Shown here: positions 52,915 to 61,224 of the stretch, piece by piece
Layout of the letters: each line of letters begins with the position of its first letter
Numbering within the stretch: position 1 is the first letter of the stretch
Source: Pseudomonas gingeri
Lineage (GTDB): Bacteria; Pseudomonadota; Gammaproteobacteria; Pseudomonadales; Pseudomonadaceae
NCBI RefSeq assembly: GCF_013386115.1
Contig: NZ_JACAOR010000005.1
Span: forward strand, 288,543 to 352,542
Direction: 5' to 3'
Length of the DNA stretch: 64,000 nt
Translations under genes and position numbers: made by a program
Notes under the pieces: generated by a model
The model's database searches: none
What the model saw: only the letters and a program-made list of their open reading frames with translations
What the model was told of the DNA's origin: nothing

Positions 52915-54513
52915 TTATTGTTCGATACTGACGCCCGAGAACGAATTGCGGCCAAACGGGCTGACTTTGAAGTCCTGGACTTTGGCGCTCAACGGCTGGT
53001 TGACCGTCGAATGGGCGATAGGGGTAATGGGCACCTGTTGCTTGAGCAACTGCTGGGCCTGTTTGTAGAGCACTGTCCGCTCGTCGCGATCGGTGACGAC
53101 CTTGGCCTGCTTGATCAGCTTGTCGTACTGTGGGTCGCACCACATGGAGTAGTTGTTGCCGCCGATGGCGTCGCAACTGTAGAGGGTGCCGAGCCAGTTG
53201 TCCGGATCGCCGTTGTCGCCGGTCCAGCCAATCAGGCTGACGTCATGCTCGCCGTTCTTGGTGCGCTTGAGGTACTCGCCCCATTCGTAGCTGACGATCT
53301 TCACCTTGAGGCCGATCTTCGCCCAGTCGGCCTGGAGCATTTCGGCCATCAGCTTGGCGTTGGGGTTGTAAGGGCGCTGGACGGGCATGGCCCAGAGGGT
53401 GATCTCGGTGCCTTCCCTGACTCCGGCGGCCTTGAGCAATTCCCTGGCCTTTTCCGGATTGTAGGCGGTGTCCCTGATGGTCTCGTCGTAGGACCACTGG
53501 GTCGGTGGCATGGCGTTGACCGCCAGTTGGCCGGCGCCCTGGTAGACCGCATTGAGGATGCTCGACTTGTTCACCGCCATGTCCAGGGCCTGGCGCACCT
53601 GCAGTTGGTCGAAAGGCTTGTGGCGCACGTTGTAGGCGATGTAGCCGAGGTTGAAACCGGGCTTTTCGATCACCTGCAGCTTCGGGTCGCTCTTGAGCGC
53701 ATCGACATCGGCGGGGCGTGGGTGCAGGGTGACCTGGCATTCATTGCGCTTGAGCTTCTGCACCCGTACCGAGGCGTCGGTGTTGATCGCGAAGATCAAC
53801 TGGTCGAGCTTGACCTTGCCCGGGTCCCAGTAGTGCTTGTTGGCGGCATAACGGATCTGCGTATCTTTCTGGTAACGCTGGAGCACGTAGGGGCCAGTGC
53901 CGATCGGTTTCTGGTTGATGTCGCTGGGCCTGCCTTCCTTGAGCAACTGGTCGGCATACTCGGCGGACAGGATGGCGGCGAAGCTCATGGCGATATTCTG
54001 GATGAACGCGGCGTCGACGCTGTTGAGGGTCATGACCACGGTCAGCGGCCCGGTCTTTTCGACCTTGGCGATATTCTTGTTCAGGCTCATCCCGTTGAAG
54101 TAGGGGAACTCCGTGGGATACGCCTTGCGAAACGGCTGCTCGGGATCGAGCATGCGATTGAAGGTGAACAGCACATCGTCGGCGTTGAAATCGCGACTCG
54201 GCGTGAAGTATTTGGTGGTGTGGAACTTCACCCCTTCACGCAGGTGGAAGGTATACACCAGGCCATCCGGCGAGATATCCCAGCTCTTGGCCAGCGCCGG
54301 TGCGACGGTGGTCTCGCCCCGGACGAACTCCACCAGCCGGTTGTAGATCGGCTCGGCGGCGTCGTTGTCGGTGGCGGCGGTGTACTGCGCGGTGTCGAAC
54401 CCGGCCGGGCTGCCCTCGGAGCAGAACACCAGGCTACCGGCAGCCTGGGCAAAAGAGGCACCGGCCAGCAGGGCCGTGCTGATAAAAGCGGATAAAACGA
54501 AGGTATGGCGCAT
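52915..54513 (-). CDS. dppA3: Peptide-binding protein, SBP family 5 (DppA3-like)
   Basis: 532 residues. Signal peptide MRHTFVLSAFISTALLAGAS with cleavage near AQA; the mature part opens GSLVFCSEGSPAGFDTAQYT. It shares the family blocks LREGVKFHTTKYFTPSRDFN, PIGTGPYVLQRYQKD and GWTGDNGDPDNWLGTLYSCD with the other copies. It corresponds to PA4500 by position next to opdP. Different copies in P. aeruginosa bind different di- and tripeptides. Confidence 0.9.
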   Translation of the reverse strand: MRHTFVLSAFISTALLAGASFAQAAGSLVFCSEGSPAGFDTAQYTAATDNDAAEPIYNRLVEFVRGETTVAPALAKSWDISPDGLVYTFHLREGVKFHTTKYFTPSRDFNADDVLFTFNRMLDPEQPFRKAYPTEFPYFNGMSLNKNIAKVEKTGPLTVVMTLNSVDAAFIQNIAMSFAAILSAEYADQLLKEGRPSDINQKPIGTGPYVLQRYQKDTQIRYAANKHYWDPGKVKLDQLIFAINTDASVRVQKLKRNECQVTLHPRPADVDALKSDPKLQVIEKPGFNLGYIAYNVRHKPFDQLQVRQALDMAVNKSSILNAVYQGAGQLAVNAMPPTQWSYDETIRDTAYNPEKARELLKAAGVREGTEITLWAMPVQRPYNPNAKLMAEMLQADWAKIGLKVKIVSYEWGEYLKRTKNGEHDVSLIGWTGDNGDPDNWLGTLYSCDAIGGNNYSMWCDPQYDKLIKQAKVVTDRDERTVLYKQAQQLLKQQVPITPIAHSTVNQPLSAKVQDFKVSPFGRNSFSGVSIEQ

Positions 54514-54772
54514 GACGATCCCAATCCATTTTTATTGTCATCGATGAGCAATTGCCATGTGCTGAAACATGGAAACATCACCGACTGAGTCAGTAGGTAC
54601 AGCAATGCCGCTCAAACGCCTATCAGCGATGTCTCGACGTTATGACGCCAAGTCCTTGCCGTAAATGCGTAGAGCCTTAGAGAGTTGTAGGAAAAAACTG
54701 CGCTTCTGACTCGTTCTGCTGGAACCGGGAGCGGTCAGGTAATGGGCAATTCCTGCAATTCTGGCGGGGTAG

Positions 54773-54806
54773 CGCAAGGGCGACGTCCTGCGACGCCGCC
54801 CTTGCG
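54773..54806 (-). terminator. Hairpin after dppA2
   Basis: CGCAAGGGCG / CGCCCTTGCG extended by CGTC / GACG (14 pairs with one A-C mismatch, loop CTGC) sits 5 bases past the dppA2 stop. No U-tract follows, so it may act as a partial terminator or a 3' stabiliser. The rest of the 298-bp gap before dppA3 holds no gene. Confidence 0.5.
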
Positions 54807-54811
54807 AAACC

Positions 54812-56437
54812 TTACTTGCTGACGCTGACGCCGTAGAAGGAGTTCAAGCCGAACGGGCTGATCTTGAAGTCCTTCACGGTGGCGCTCATGGGTTGGTACA
54901 CCGTCGAGTGCGCGATAGGTGTATAGGGGACGTCATCCTTGAGGATGTGCTGGGCCTGCTTGTACAGCTCGGTGCGCTTGGCCTGGTCGGCAGTCGACTT
55001 GGCTTCTTTCATCAGGGCGTCGTACTTCGGTGTGCAGTACTTCGAGAAGTTGTTGCCGTTGAGGGCATCACAACCGAACAGTACGTTCAGCCAGTTGTCC
55101 GGGTCACCGTTGTCACCGCTCCAGCCAATGATCATGGCTTGTTGCTCGCCACCCTTGGCACGCTTGAGGTATTCACCCCACTCGTAGCTGACGATCTTCA
55201 CGTTCAGGCCGATGTTCTTCCAGTCGGACTGGAGCATTTCGGCCATCAGCTTGGCGTTGGGGTTGTACGGACGCTGGACAGGCATGGCCCACAGCTTGAT
55301 TTCCGTACCTTCCTTGATGCCGGCTTCCTTGAGCAGCTGTTTGGCTTTCTCAGGGTCGTACTTGGCATCCTTGATGGTGGTGTCATAGGACCACTGGGTC
55401 GGCGGCATGGCATTGACGGCCAGCTGGCCGGCGCCCTGGTACACCGATTCGATGATCTGCGGCTTGTTCACGGCCATGTCCAGCGCCTGGCGAACGCGCA
55501 GGTCGGCCAGCGGGTTGGCGGCGGTTTCGCCCTTGAGCACCGGCATGACGTTATAGGCGATGTAGCCCAGGTTGAAACCGGCCTGGCTCGGCATCTGCAG
55601 TTTCGGGTCGGCCTTGAGCGGTGCAAGGTCGGCCGGACGCGGGTAGACGCTGACCTGGCATTCGTTTTTCTTCAGCTTCTGCATCCGCACCGAGGCGTCG
55701 GTGGTGATGGCGAAGATCAGGTTGTCGATCTTGACGTCTTCAGGCTTCCAGTAGTCCTTGTTCCCGGTGTAGCGGATGTTGGAGTCTTTCTGGTAGCTCT
55801 TGAACACGAACGGGCCGGTGCCGATCGGCTTCTGGTTGATGTCGCTGGCCTTGCCTTCCTTGAGCAGCTTGTCGGCGTACTCGGCGGACTGGATCGAGGC
55901 GAAGCTCATTGCCAGGTTCTGGATGAACGCGGCGTCAACGGTCTTCAGGGTGAACTTGACGGTATGCTCGTCGACCTTCTCCACCTTGGTGATGTTGCTG
56001 TCCATGCCCATGTCGGTGAAGTACGGGAATTCGGTCGGGTACGCCTTGCGGAACGGCATGTCCTTGTCGAGCATGCGGTTGAAGGTGAACAGCACGTCGT
56101 CGGCGTTGAAGTTGCGGGTCGGCTTGAAGTAGTCGGTGGTGTGGAACTTCACCCCATCGCGCAGATGGAAGGTGTAGGTCAGGCCGTCCGGCGAAATATC
56201 CCAGCTGGTCGCCAGGCCAGGAATCACGGCGGTGCCGCCGCGTTCAAACTGGCTGAGACGGTTGAAGACGGTTTCCGCGGAGGCGTCGAAGTCGGTTCCG
56301 GCGGTGTATTGGCCTGGGTCGAAACCGGCCGGGCTCCCTTCGGAGCAATACACCAGGTTTGTCGCTGCGAGGGCGAACGGTGCAGATGCCAGGAGGCCTG
56401 CGCCAACTAAAAACGGAATGACTGCTTTTTTAAGCAT
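54812..56437 (-). CDS. dppA2: Peptide-binding protein, SBP family 5 (DppA2-like)
   Basis: 541 residues from ATG at 56435-56437 (MLKKAVIPFLVGAGLL...ALA signal peptide); the upstream ATG at 56461 would place charged residues before the signal. The mature part opens TNLVYCSEGSPAGFDPGQYT, with RDGVKFHTTDYFKPTRNFN and PIGTGPFVFKSYQKDS. The block GWSGDNGDPDNWLNVLFGCD is nearly shared with the neighbouring copies. Upstream, 258 bp separate it from dppA1 and probably carry its own promoter. Confidence 0.9.
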   Translation of the reverse strand: MLKKAVIPFLVGAGLLASAPFALAATNLVYCSEGSPAGFDPGQYTAGTDFDASAETVFNRLSQFERGGTAVIPGLATSWDISPDGLTYTFHLRDGVKFHTTDYFKPTRNFNADDVLFTFNRMLDKDMPFRKAYPTEFPYFTDMGMDSNITKVEKVDEHTVKFTLKTVDAAFIQNLAMSFASIQSAEYADKLLKEGKASDINQKPIGTGPFVFKSYQKDSNIRYTGNKDYWKPEDVKIDNLIFAITTDASVRMQKLKKNECQVSVYPRPADLAPLKADPKLQMPSQAGFNLGYIAYNVMPVLKGETAANPLADLRVRQALDMAVNKPQIIESVYQGAGQLAVNAMPPTQWSYDTTIKDAKYDPEKAKQLLKEAGIKEGTEIKLWAMPVQRPYNPNAKLMAEMLQSDWKNIGLNVKIVSYEWGEYLKRAKGGEQQAMIIGWSGDNGDPDNWLNVLFGCDALNGNNFSKYCTPKYDALMKEAKSTADQAKRTELYKQAQHILKDDVPYTPIAHSTVYQPMSATVKDFKISPFGLNSFYGVSVSK

Positions 56438-56695
56438 GGTGGCCTCATGATTTGTTGTCATTTTTGGTTGTGAGGACGACCTCGTGAGTCGACCTGCGGA
56501 TACTTATGCAGGCCCCATACCCAATGCAAGATGCAGAGGCGCCGCAAGCCTTAAACTGTGGCACGAACGTACACGAATGTCGCAATTGTGTAAATTCTGA
56601 CGCATTTAACCGTTTGCGCCCGGTTTTTCCGGTGCATACAGCGCACTGCAAGCAGGCAACCGGGGCGTCTGGCGCACCCGGTTGGGGCGTGCGTG

Positions 56696-58297
56696 TTACT
56701 TATCGAGACTCACGCCGTAGAAGGGCGTCAGGCCGAAAGGACTGATCTTGAAGTCACGGACTTCCTTGCGCAGCGGCTGGAATACCGTGGAGTTCGCGAT
56801 AGGGGTGATGGGTACCTGTTCCTTGAGGATTTTCTGCGCCTGTTGATAGAGTTTTACCCGCTCGTCGCGGTTGCTCGCGAGCTTGGCCTTCTGCACCAGC
56901 CGGTCATAATCCGGATCGCACCACTTGGCGTAGTTGCTGCCTTTTACCGCGCCGCAGCTGTACAGCACGCCCAGCCAGTTGTCCGGATCGCCATTGTCCC
57001 CGGTCCAGCCATAGATCATGGCGTCATGTTCGCCATTCTTGGCGCGCTTGATGTACTCGCCCCATTCGTAGCTGACGATATTGGCCTTGATGCCGACCTT
57101 GGCCCAGTCCTGCTGGATCATCTGCGCCGACATCCGCGCATTGGGGTTCGAGGCGCGCTGCACGGTCATGGCCCACAGGTCGATGCTGGTACCGGGAGCG
57201 ACCCCGGCCTCCTTCAGTAGCGCCTTGGCTTTGGTCGGATCGTAGGGCGCGTCCTTGATGTTCGGGTCGAACGACCATTGCGCCGGCGGCAGGGCGTTTT
57301 GCGCAAGCTGTCCGGCGCCCTGGTAGACCGCCTTGATGATCGCCGGCTTGTCGATGGCCATGTCCAGCGCCTGGCGTACCTTGAGTTGGTCCAGCGGCTT
57401 GTGGGTCACGTTGTAGGCCAGGAAGCCGAGGTTGAAGCCGGCCTGCTGGAGCACCCGCAGGTTAGGGTCCTGCTTCATGATCTCGATGTCCGCCGGACGC
57501 GGGTAGCCACTGACCTGGCATTCGCCGGCCTTGAGCTTCTGCAGGCGCGCGGCGGCATCCGGGGTGATGGCGAAGACCAGGTTGTCGAGCTTCACGTCCT
57601 CGGGTTTCCAGTACGCCTTGTTGGCCGCGTAGCGGATCTGCGAGTCCTTCTGGTAGCGCTTGAACACGAAGGGCCCGGTTCCCACCGGCTTCTGGTTGAG
57701 TTCCTCGGCCTTGCCTTCCTTGAGCAGCTTGTCGGCGTACTCGGCGGACTGGATGGAAGCGAAGCTCATGGCCAGGTTCTGGATAAAGGCCGCATCCACC
57801 GTGTTCAGGTTGAAACGCACCGTGTGTTCGTCGAGCTTCTCGACGTTCCTGATGGTGGTATTGAGGCCCATGTCGGTGAAGTACGGCGATTCCGAGGGGT
57901 AAGCCTTGCGGAACGGCTGGTTCGGGTCGAGCAGCCGGTTGAAGGTGAACAGCACATCGTCGGCGTTGAAGTCGCGGCTCGGGGTGAAATAGTCGGTGGT
58001 GTGGAATTTCACGCCGGGACGCAGGTGGAAGGTGTAGACGAGGCCATCGGCGGAGACTTCCCAACTCGTCGCCAGGCCGGGTTCGACCTCGGTGCCGCCG
58101 CGCTTGAACTGGGTCAGGCGGTTGAACACGGTTTCGGCCGACGCGTCGAAATCGGTGCCGCTGGTGTATTGGCTCGGGTCGAAGCCGGCCGGGCTGGCTT
58201 CGGAGCAGTAGACCAGGGTACTCGCGGCCTGGGCCAGCGGTGCACAGGCCAGCAGGCTGGCGGCAAGGAGCAGCGGTTTGAACACGGTTCTTTCCAT
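56696..58297 (-). CDS. dppA1: Peptide-binding protein, SBP family 5 (DppA1-like)
   Basis: 533 residues from ATG at 58295-58297, which follows AGGGGATTCC; an earlier in-frame start at 58345 lies within a terminator hairpin and is rejected. Signal peptide MERTVFKPLLLAASLLACAP with cleavage after AQA; the mature part opens STLVYCSEASPAGFDPSQYT. It has the same core blocks as the other three copies, closest to dppA2. A strong terminator-like hairpin ends only about 30 bases before the ATG, so its transcription start or read-through is unusual. Confidence 0.9.
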   Translation of the reverse strand: MERTVFKPLLLAASLLACAPLAQAASTLVYCSEASPAGFDPSQYTSGTDFDASAETVFNRLTQFKRGGTEVEPGLATSWEVSADGLVYTFHLRPGVKFHTTDYFTPSRDFNADDVLFTFNRLLDPNQPFRKAYPSESPYFTDMGLNTTIRNVEKLDEHTVRFNLNTVDAAFIQNLAMSFASIQSAEYADKLLKEGKAEELNQKPVGTGPFVFKRYQKDSQIRYAANKAYWKPEDVKLDNLVFAITPDAAARLQKLKAGECQVSGYPRPADIEIMKQDPNLRVLQQAGFNLGFLAYNVTHKPLDQLKVRQALDMAIDKPAIIKAVYQGAGQLAQNALPPAQWSFDPNIKDAPYDPTKAKALLKEAGVAPGTSIDLWAMTVQRASNPNARMSAQMIQQDWAKVGIKANIVSYEWGEYIKRAKNGEHDAMIYGWTGDNGDPDNWLGVLYSCGAVKGSNYAKWCDPDYDRLVQKAKLASNRDERVKLYQQAQKILKEQVPITPIANSTVFQPLRKEVRDFKISPFGLTPFYGVSLDK

Positions 58298-58327
58298 GGA
58301 ATCCCCTGAGAGTGCTTTTTCGGCAGC

Positions 58328-58361
58328 AAAAAAAACGGCGGTCACCGAGGTTACCGCCGTT
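58328..58361 (-). terminator. Terminator after the SIMPL gene, within the dppA1 5' region
   Basis: On the minus strand AACGGCGGT / ACCGCCGTT with an inner stem is followed by eight U. It is a strong intrinsic terminator 33 bases after the SIMPL gene stop and about 30 bases before the dppA1 ATG. Confidence 0.9.
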
Positions 58362-58393
58362 CCGGCCTGCTTAGAAAGCTCTGGTCCGGGCCT

Positions 58394-59104
58394 TTATTGC
58401 AGGACTTCGATCTCACCGTCGGCGTTCATGCTGACCTGGCTGGTGCCGGCTTCCACTTCCGGTGTCGGGGCGGAGTCCATGGCCGCGGCCTTCATCATCA
58501 TCGCGCCACGGGCGTAAGGCTGTGGATAACCGTTGCCGTTGAGGTTCAGGTTGATGATCTTGTAGCCCTTGCCGCCGAGGGCGTCGGTGGCCAGCTGGGC
58601 GCGGGCCTTGAAGGCGTTCACCGCCTCCTTGAGCAAGGCATCTTCGCTGGCCTTGCGGGTCGCCGTGGAGATGGAGAAGTCCATGCCTTCCATTTTCAGC
58701 GTCTGCATCAGGTCGCCGGTCAGCTTGGAGAGGGCGGCAAAGTCGCCGCTTTCCAGGCGCAGCTCGGCGCGCTCACGCCAGCCGGTGATCTTCTGGGTCT
58801 TGTTGTCGTAGATCGGATAGCTGTTGCGGCTGCCCTGGCGCAGGGTCACGGCCTTCACTTCACGGGCCTCGCCGAGGGCCTTGTTCATGGTGGTGGTGAT
58901 CTCGGCGGCCAGCTTGGCCGGATCGCTGTTCTGCGCCTCGGTATAGAGGGTGACGATCATCAGATCCCGCGCCACTTCCTGGCTGACTTCGGCGCGCAGG
59001 GAAATCCGGTTGTAATGAAGCTCGTCGGCAGCCATTGCCGGCAGGCTGGCCAGGGTGGCGATGCTGAGGGCGAGCAGGGTGGCGCTGCGAGTGAACCGTT
59101 GCAT
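58394..59104 (-). CDS. SIMPL-domain (DUF541, YggE-like) periplasmic protein
   Basis: 236 residues with signal peptide MQRFTRSATLLALSIATLAS...AMA. The SIMPL domain is seen in ISLRAEVSQEVARDLMIVTL, GWRERAELRLESGDFAALS and EAVNAFKARAQLATDALG. E. coli YggE lowers oxidative stress effects; the biochemical role is unknown. The gene stands between dpp and roxSR as PA4495 does in P. aeruginosa. It ends in a strong terminator. Confidence 0.88.
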   Translation of the reverse strand: MQRFTRSATLLALSIATLASLPAMAADELHYNRISLRAEVSQEVARDLMIVTLYTEAQNSDPAKLAAEITTTMNKALGEAREVKAVTLRQGSRNSYPIYDNKTQKITGWRERAELRLESGDFAALSKLTGDLMQTLKMEGMDFSISTATRKASEDALLKEAVNAFKARAQLATDALGGKGYKIINLNLNGNGYPQPYARGAMMMKAAAMDSAPTPEVEAGTSQVSMNADGEIEVLQ

Positions 59105-59310
59105 AAAAACTCCTTGGGATACGGGACGCGCTTATCGTCGGGCGATACCGCGTGAAACCATCAGACTCTAGCTGTTATCGGGCAGTTCACCCAGTTACAA
59201 CTTCTATACATCTGTCACGAACTGTGGCTGTTTGCCGCAGTTCTGCCTGTCGGGCGTCCAGCTTGGTTATACTCGTGGCGATCCGCCTGGAGCGCTCATC
59301 AGGAGAGCTC

Positions 59311-60570
59311 ATGCTCGCCCCCTTTCAATTGTTGTCCGCGACTCGCCAGAACCTGTGGCGCCTGACCTTTATCCGTATCCTGGTGCTGGCCGCCCAAGCC
59401 GGTTCGGTCGGTATCGCCTACTGGTTCGAACTGCTGCCGCTGCCCTGGCTGCAACTGTGGGTCACGCTGGGCTGCTCCATGGTGCTCTGCGCCTTCACGG
59501 TGGTGCGGCTACGGACCACCTGGCCGGTCACCGAGCTCGAATACGCGGTACAGCTGGCCTGCGATCTGTTTATCCACAGCGCCCTGCTGTATTTCTCCGG
59601 TGGCTCGACCAACCCGTTCGTTTCCTACTACCTGGTGCCGCTGACCATTGCCGCGGTGACCTTGCCCTGGCGTTTTTCGGTGGTCCTCTCCGGTGTGGCG
59701 CTGGTCCTGTACACCTTGCTGCTGGTGCAGTTCTACCCGCTGGAAACCTTCCCGATCTCCCGGGAAAAGTTGCAGATCTATGGCATGTGGCTGAGCTTTG
59801 CCCTGGCCGCCGCAGTCATCACCTTCTTCGCCGCGAAGATGGCCGAGGAACTGCGCCGCCAGGAAGAGTTGCGCGCGCTGCGGCGTGAAGAAGGCCTGCG
59901 CGACCAGCAACTGCTGGCCGTGGCGACCCAGGCCGCCGGTGCCGCCCACGAGCTGGGCACGCCCCTGGCGACCATGAGCGTGCTGCTCAAGGAAATGCGC
60001 CAGGACCATCCGGACCCCTTGCTCCAGGACGACCTGAGCGTGCTCCAGGACCAGGTCAAGCTGTGCAAGGAAACCCTGCAGCAACTGGTGCGGGCGGCCG
60101 AGGCCAATCGCCGGCTGGCGGTGGAGATGCAGGACGTCACCCTCTGGCTCGACGAAGCGCTGAACCGCTGGCACCTGATGCGTCCCGAGGCCAGTTATCG
60201 CTTCCAGCGCCTGGGGCAGGGCGAAGTACCGCGCCTGGCGCCGCCGCCGGACCTGACCCAGGCCTTGCTCAACCTGCTGAACAACGCTGCCGATGCCTGC
60301 CCGGAGGGCCTGGAAGTAAGGCTCGATTGGGATGAGGAAAACCTCACCATCAGTATCCGCGACCACGGTGCCGGTGTACCGCTGGCCATCGCCGAGCAGA
60401 TCGGCAAACCCTTTTTTACCACCAAGGGCAAAGGTTTCGGCCTGGGCCTGTTCTTGAGCAAGGCCAGCGTGACACGCGCCGGCGGCTCGGTGAAACTCTA
60501 CAGTCATGAGGAAGGTGGCACGCTCACCGAGCTGCGCCTGCCCCGTGTCGCCCGAGGAGACGAAGCATGA
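59311..60570 (+). CDS. roxS: Redox-responsive sensor histidine kinase RoxS (RegB/PrrB family)
   Basis: 419 residues from ATG at 59311 behind AGGAGAG; a longer open frame upstream lacks a start signal. About six membrane segments fill residues 20-178, with GGSTNPFVSYY (97-107), the quinone-binding loop motif of RegB. The phosphoacceptor H213 is in AAHELGTPLATM, and C252 lies 39 residues later, matching the redox-active cysteine of RegB. ATP-binding N, G1 and G2 boxes follow (LLNNAADAC; DHGAGVP; GFGLGLFLSKA). With RoxR it adjusts terminal oxidases such as the cyanide-insensitive oxidase. Confidence 0.92.
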   Translation: MLAPFQLLSATRQNLWRLTFIRILVLAAQAGSVGIAYWFELLPLPWLQLWVTLGCSMVLCAFTVVRLRTTWPVTELEYAVQLACDLFIHSALLYFSGGSTNPFVSYYLVPLTIAAVTLPWRFSVVLSGVALVLYTLLLVQFYPLETFPISREKLQIYGMWLSFALAAAVITFFAAKMAEELRRQEELRALRREEGLRDQQLLAVATQAAGAAHELGTPLATMSVLLKEMRQDHPDPLLQDDLSVLQDQVKLCKETLQQLVRAAEANRRLAVEMQDVTLWLDEALNRWHLMRPEASYRFQRLGQGEVPRLAPPPDLTQALLNLLNNAADACPEGLEVRLDWDEENLTISIRDHGAGVPLAIAEQIGKPFFTTKGKGFGLGLFLSKASVTRAGGSVKLYSHEEGGTLTELRLPRVARGDEA

Positions 60571-61127
60571 ATGACGAGATCCAGGTCGAAGGCGAAGAAC
60601 TGCCGCATCTGTTGCTGGTGGACGACGACGCCACCTTTACCCGCGTGATGGCGCGGGCCATGAGCCGGCGCGGTTTTCGCGTCAGCACCGCCGGTTCCGC
60701 CGAAGAGGGCCTGATCCTGGCCCAGCAGGACCTGCCGGACTACGCCGCGCTGGACCTGAAGATGGACGGCGATTCCGGCCTGGTGCTGCTGCCCAAGCTG
60801 CTGGAGCTCGATCCGGAGATGCGCGTGCTGATCCTCACGGGCTACTCCAGCATCGCCACGGCGGTGGAGGCGATCAAGCGTGGCGCCTGCAACTATCTGT
60901 GCAAGCCGGCGGACGCCGACGATGTGCTGGCCGCCTTGCTCTCCGAGCACGCCGACCTCGATACCCTGGTGCCGGAGAACCCGATGTCGGTGGATCGCCT
61001 GCAGTGGGAGCATATCCAGCGGGTGCTGACCGAGCACGAGGGCAATATCTCCGCCACGGCCCGCGCCCTGGGCATGCATCGACGCACCTTGCAGCGCAAA
61101 TTGCAGAAGCGGCCGGTGCGGCGCTGA
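60567..61127 (+). CDS. roxR: Response regulator RoxR (RegA/PrrA/ActR family)
   Basis: 186 residues. The receiver domain has VDDDATFTR near residue 18, phosphoacceptor D63 (ALDLKMDGDSG) and LTGYSSIATAVEAIKRGACN. A short linker leads to a Fis-type HTH, ISATARALGMHRRTLQRKL. The start overlaps the roxS stop by four bases (ATGA), so kinase and regulator are made together. Confidence 0.94.
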   Translation: MNDEIQVEGEELPHLLLVDDDATFTRVMARAMSRRGFRVSTAGSAEEGLILAQQDLPDYAALDLKMDGDSGLVLLPKLLELDPEMRVLILTGYSSIATAVEAIKRGACNYLCKPADADDVLAALLSEHADLDTLVPENPMSVDRLQWEHIQRVLTEHEGNISATARALGMHRRTLQRKLQKRPVRR

Positions 61128-61224
61128 ACCGGCGCTGAACGAATCCTTCTCAGGCTGCGCTTTCGCGCGTGCGAATCATCTATGATCGGTTGGTGAATTT
61201 TCTTACGCTAACCGAGCCTGAAGA

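Noticed and set aside
54893..56410. 505-codon plus-strand frame opposite dppA2 and similar ones opposite dppA1, dppA3 and dppA4
   Set aside because: The four look alike only because they are antisense of paralogous genes.
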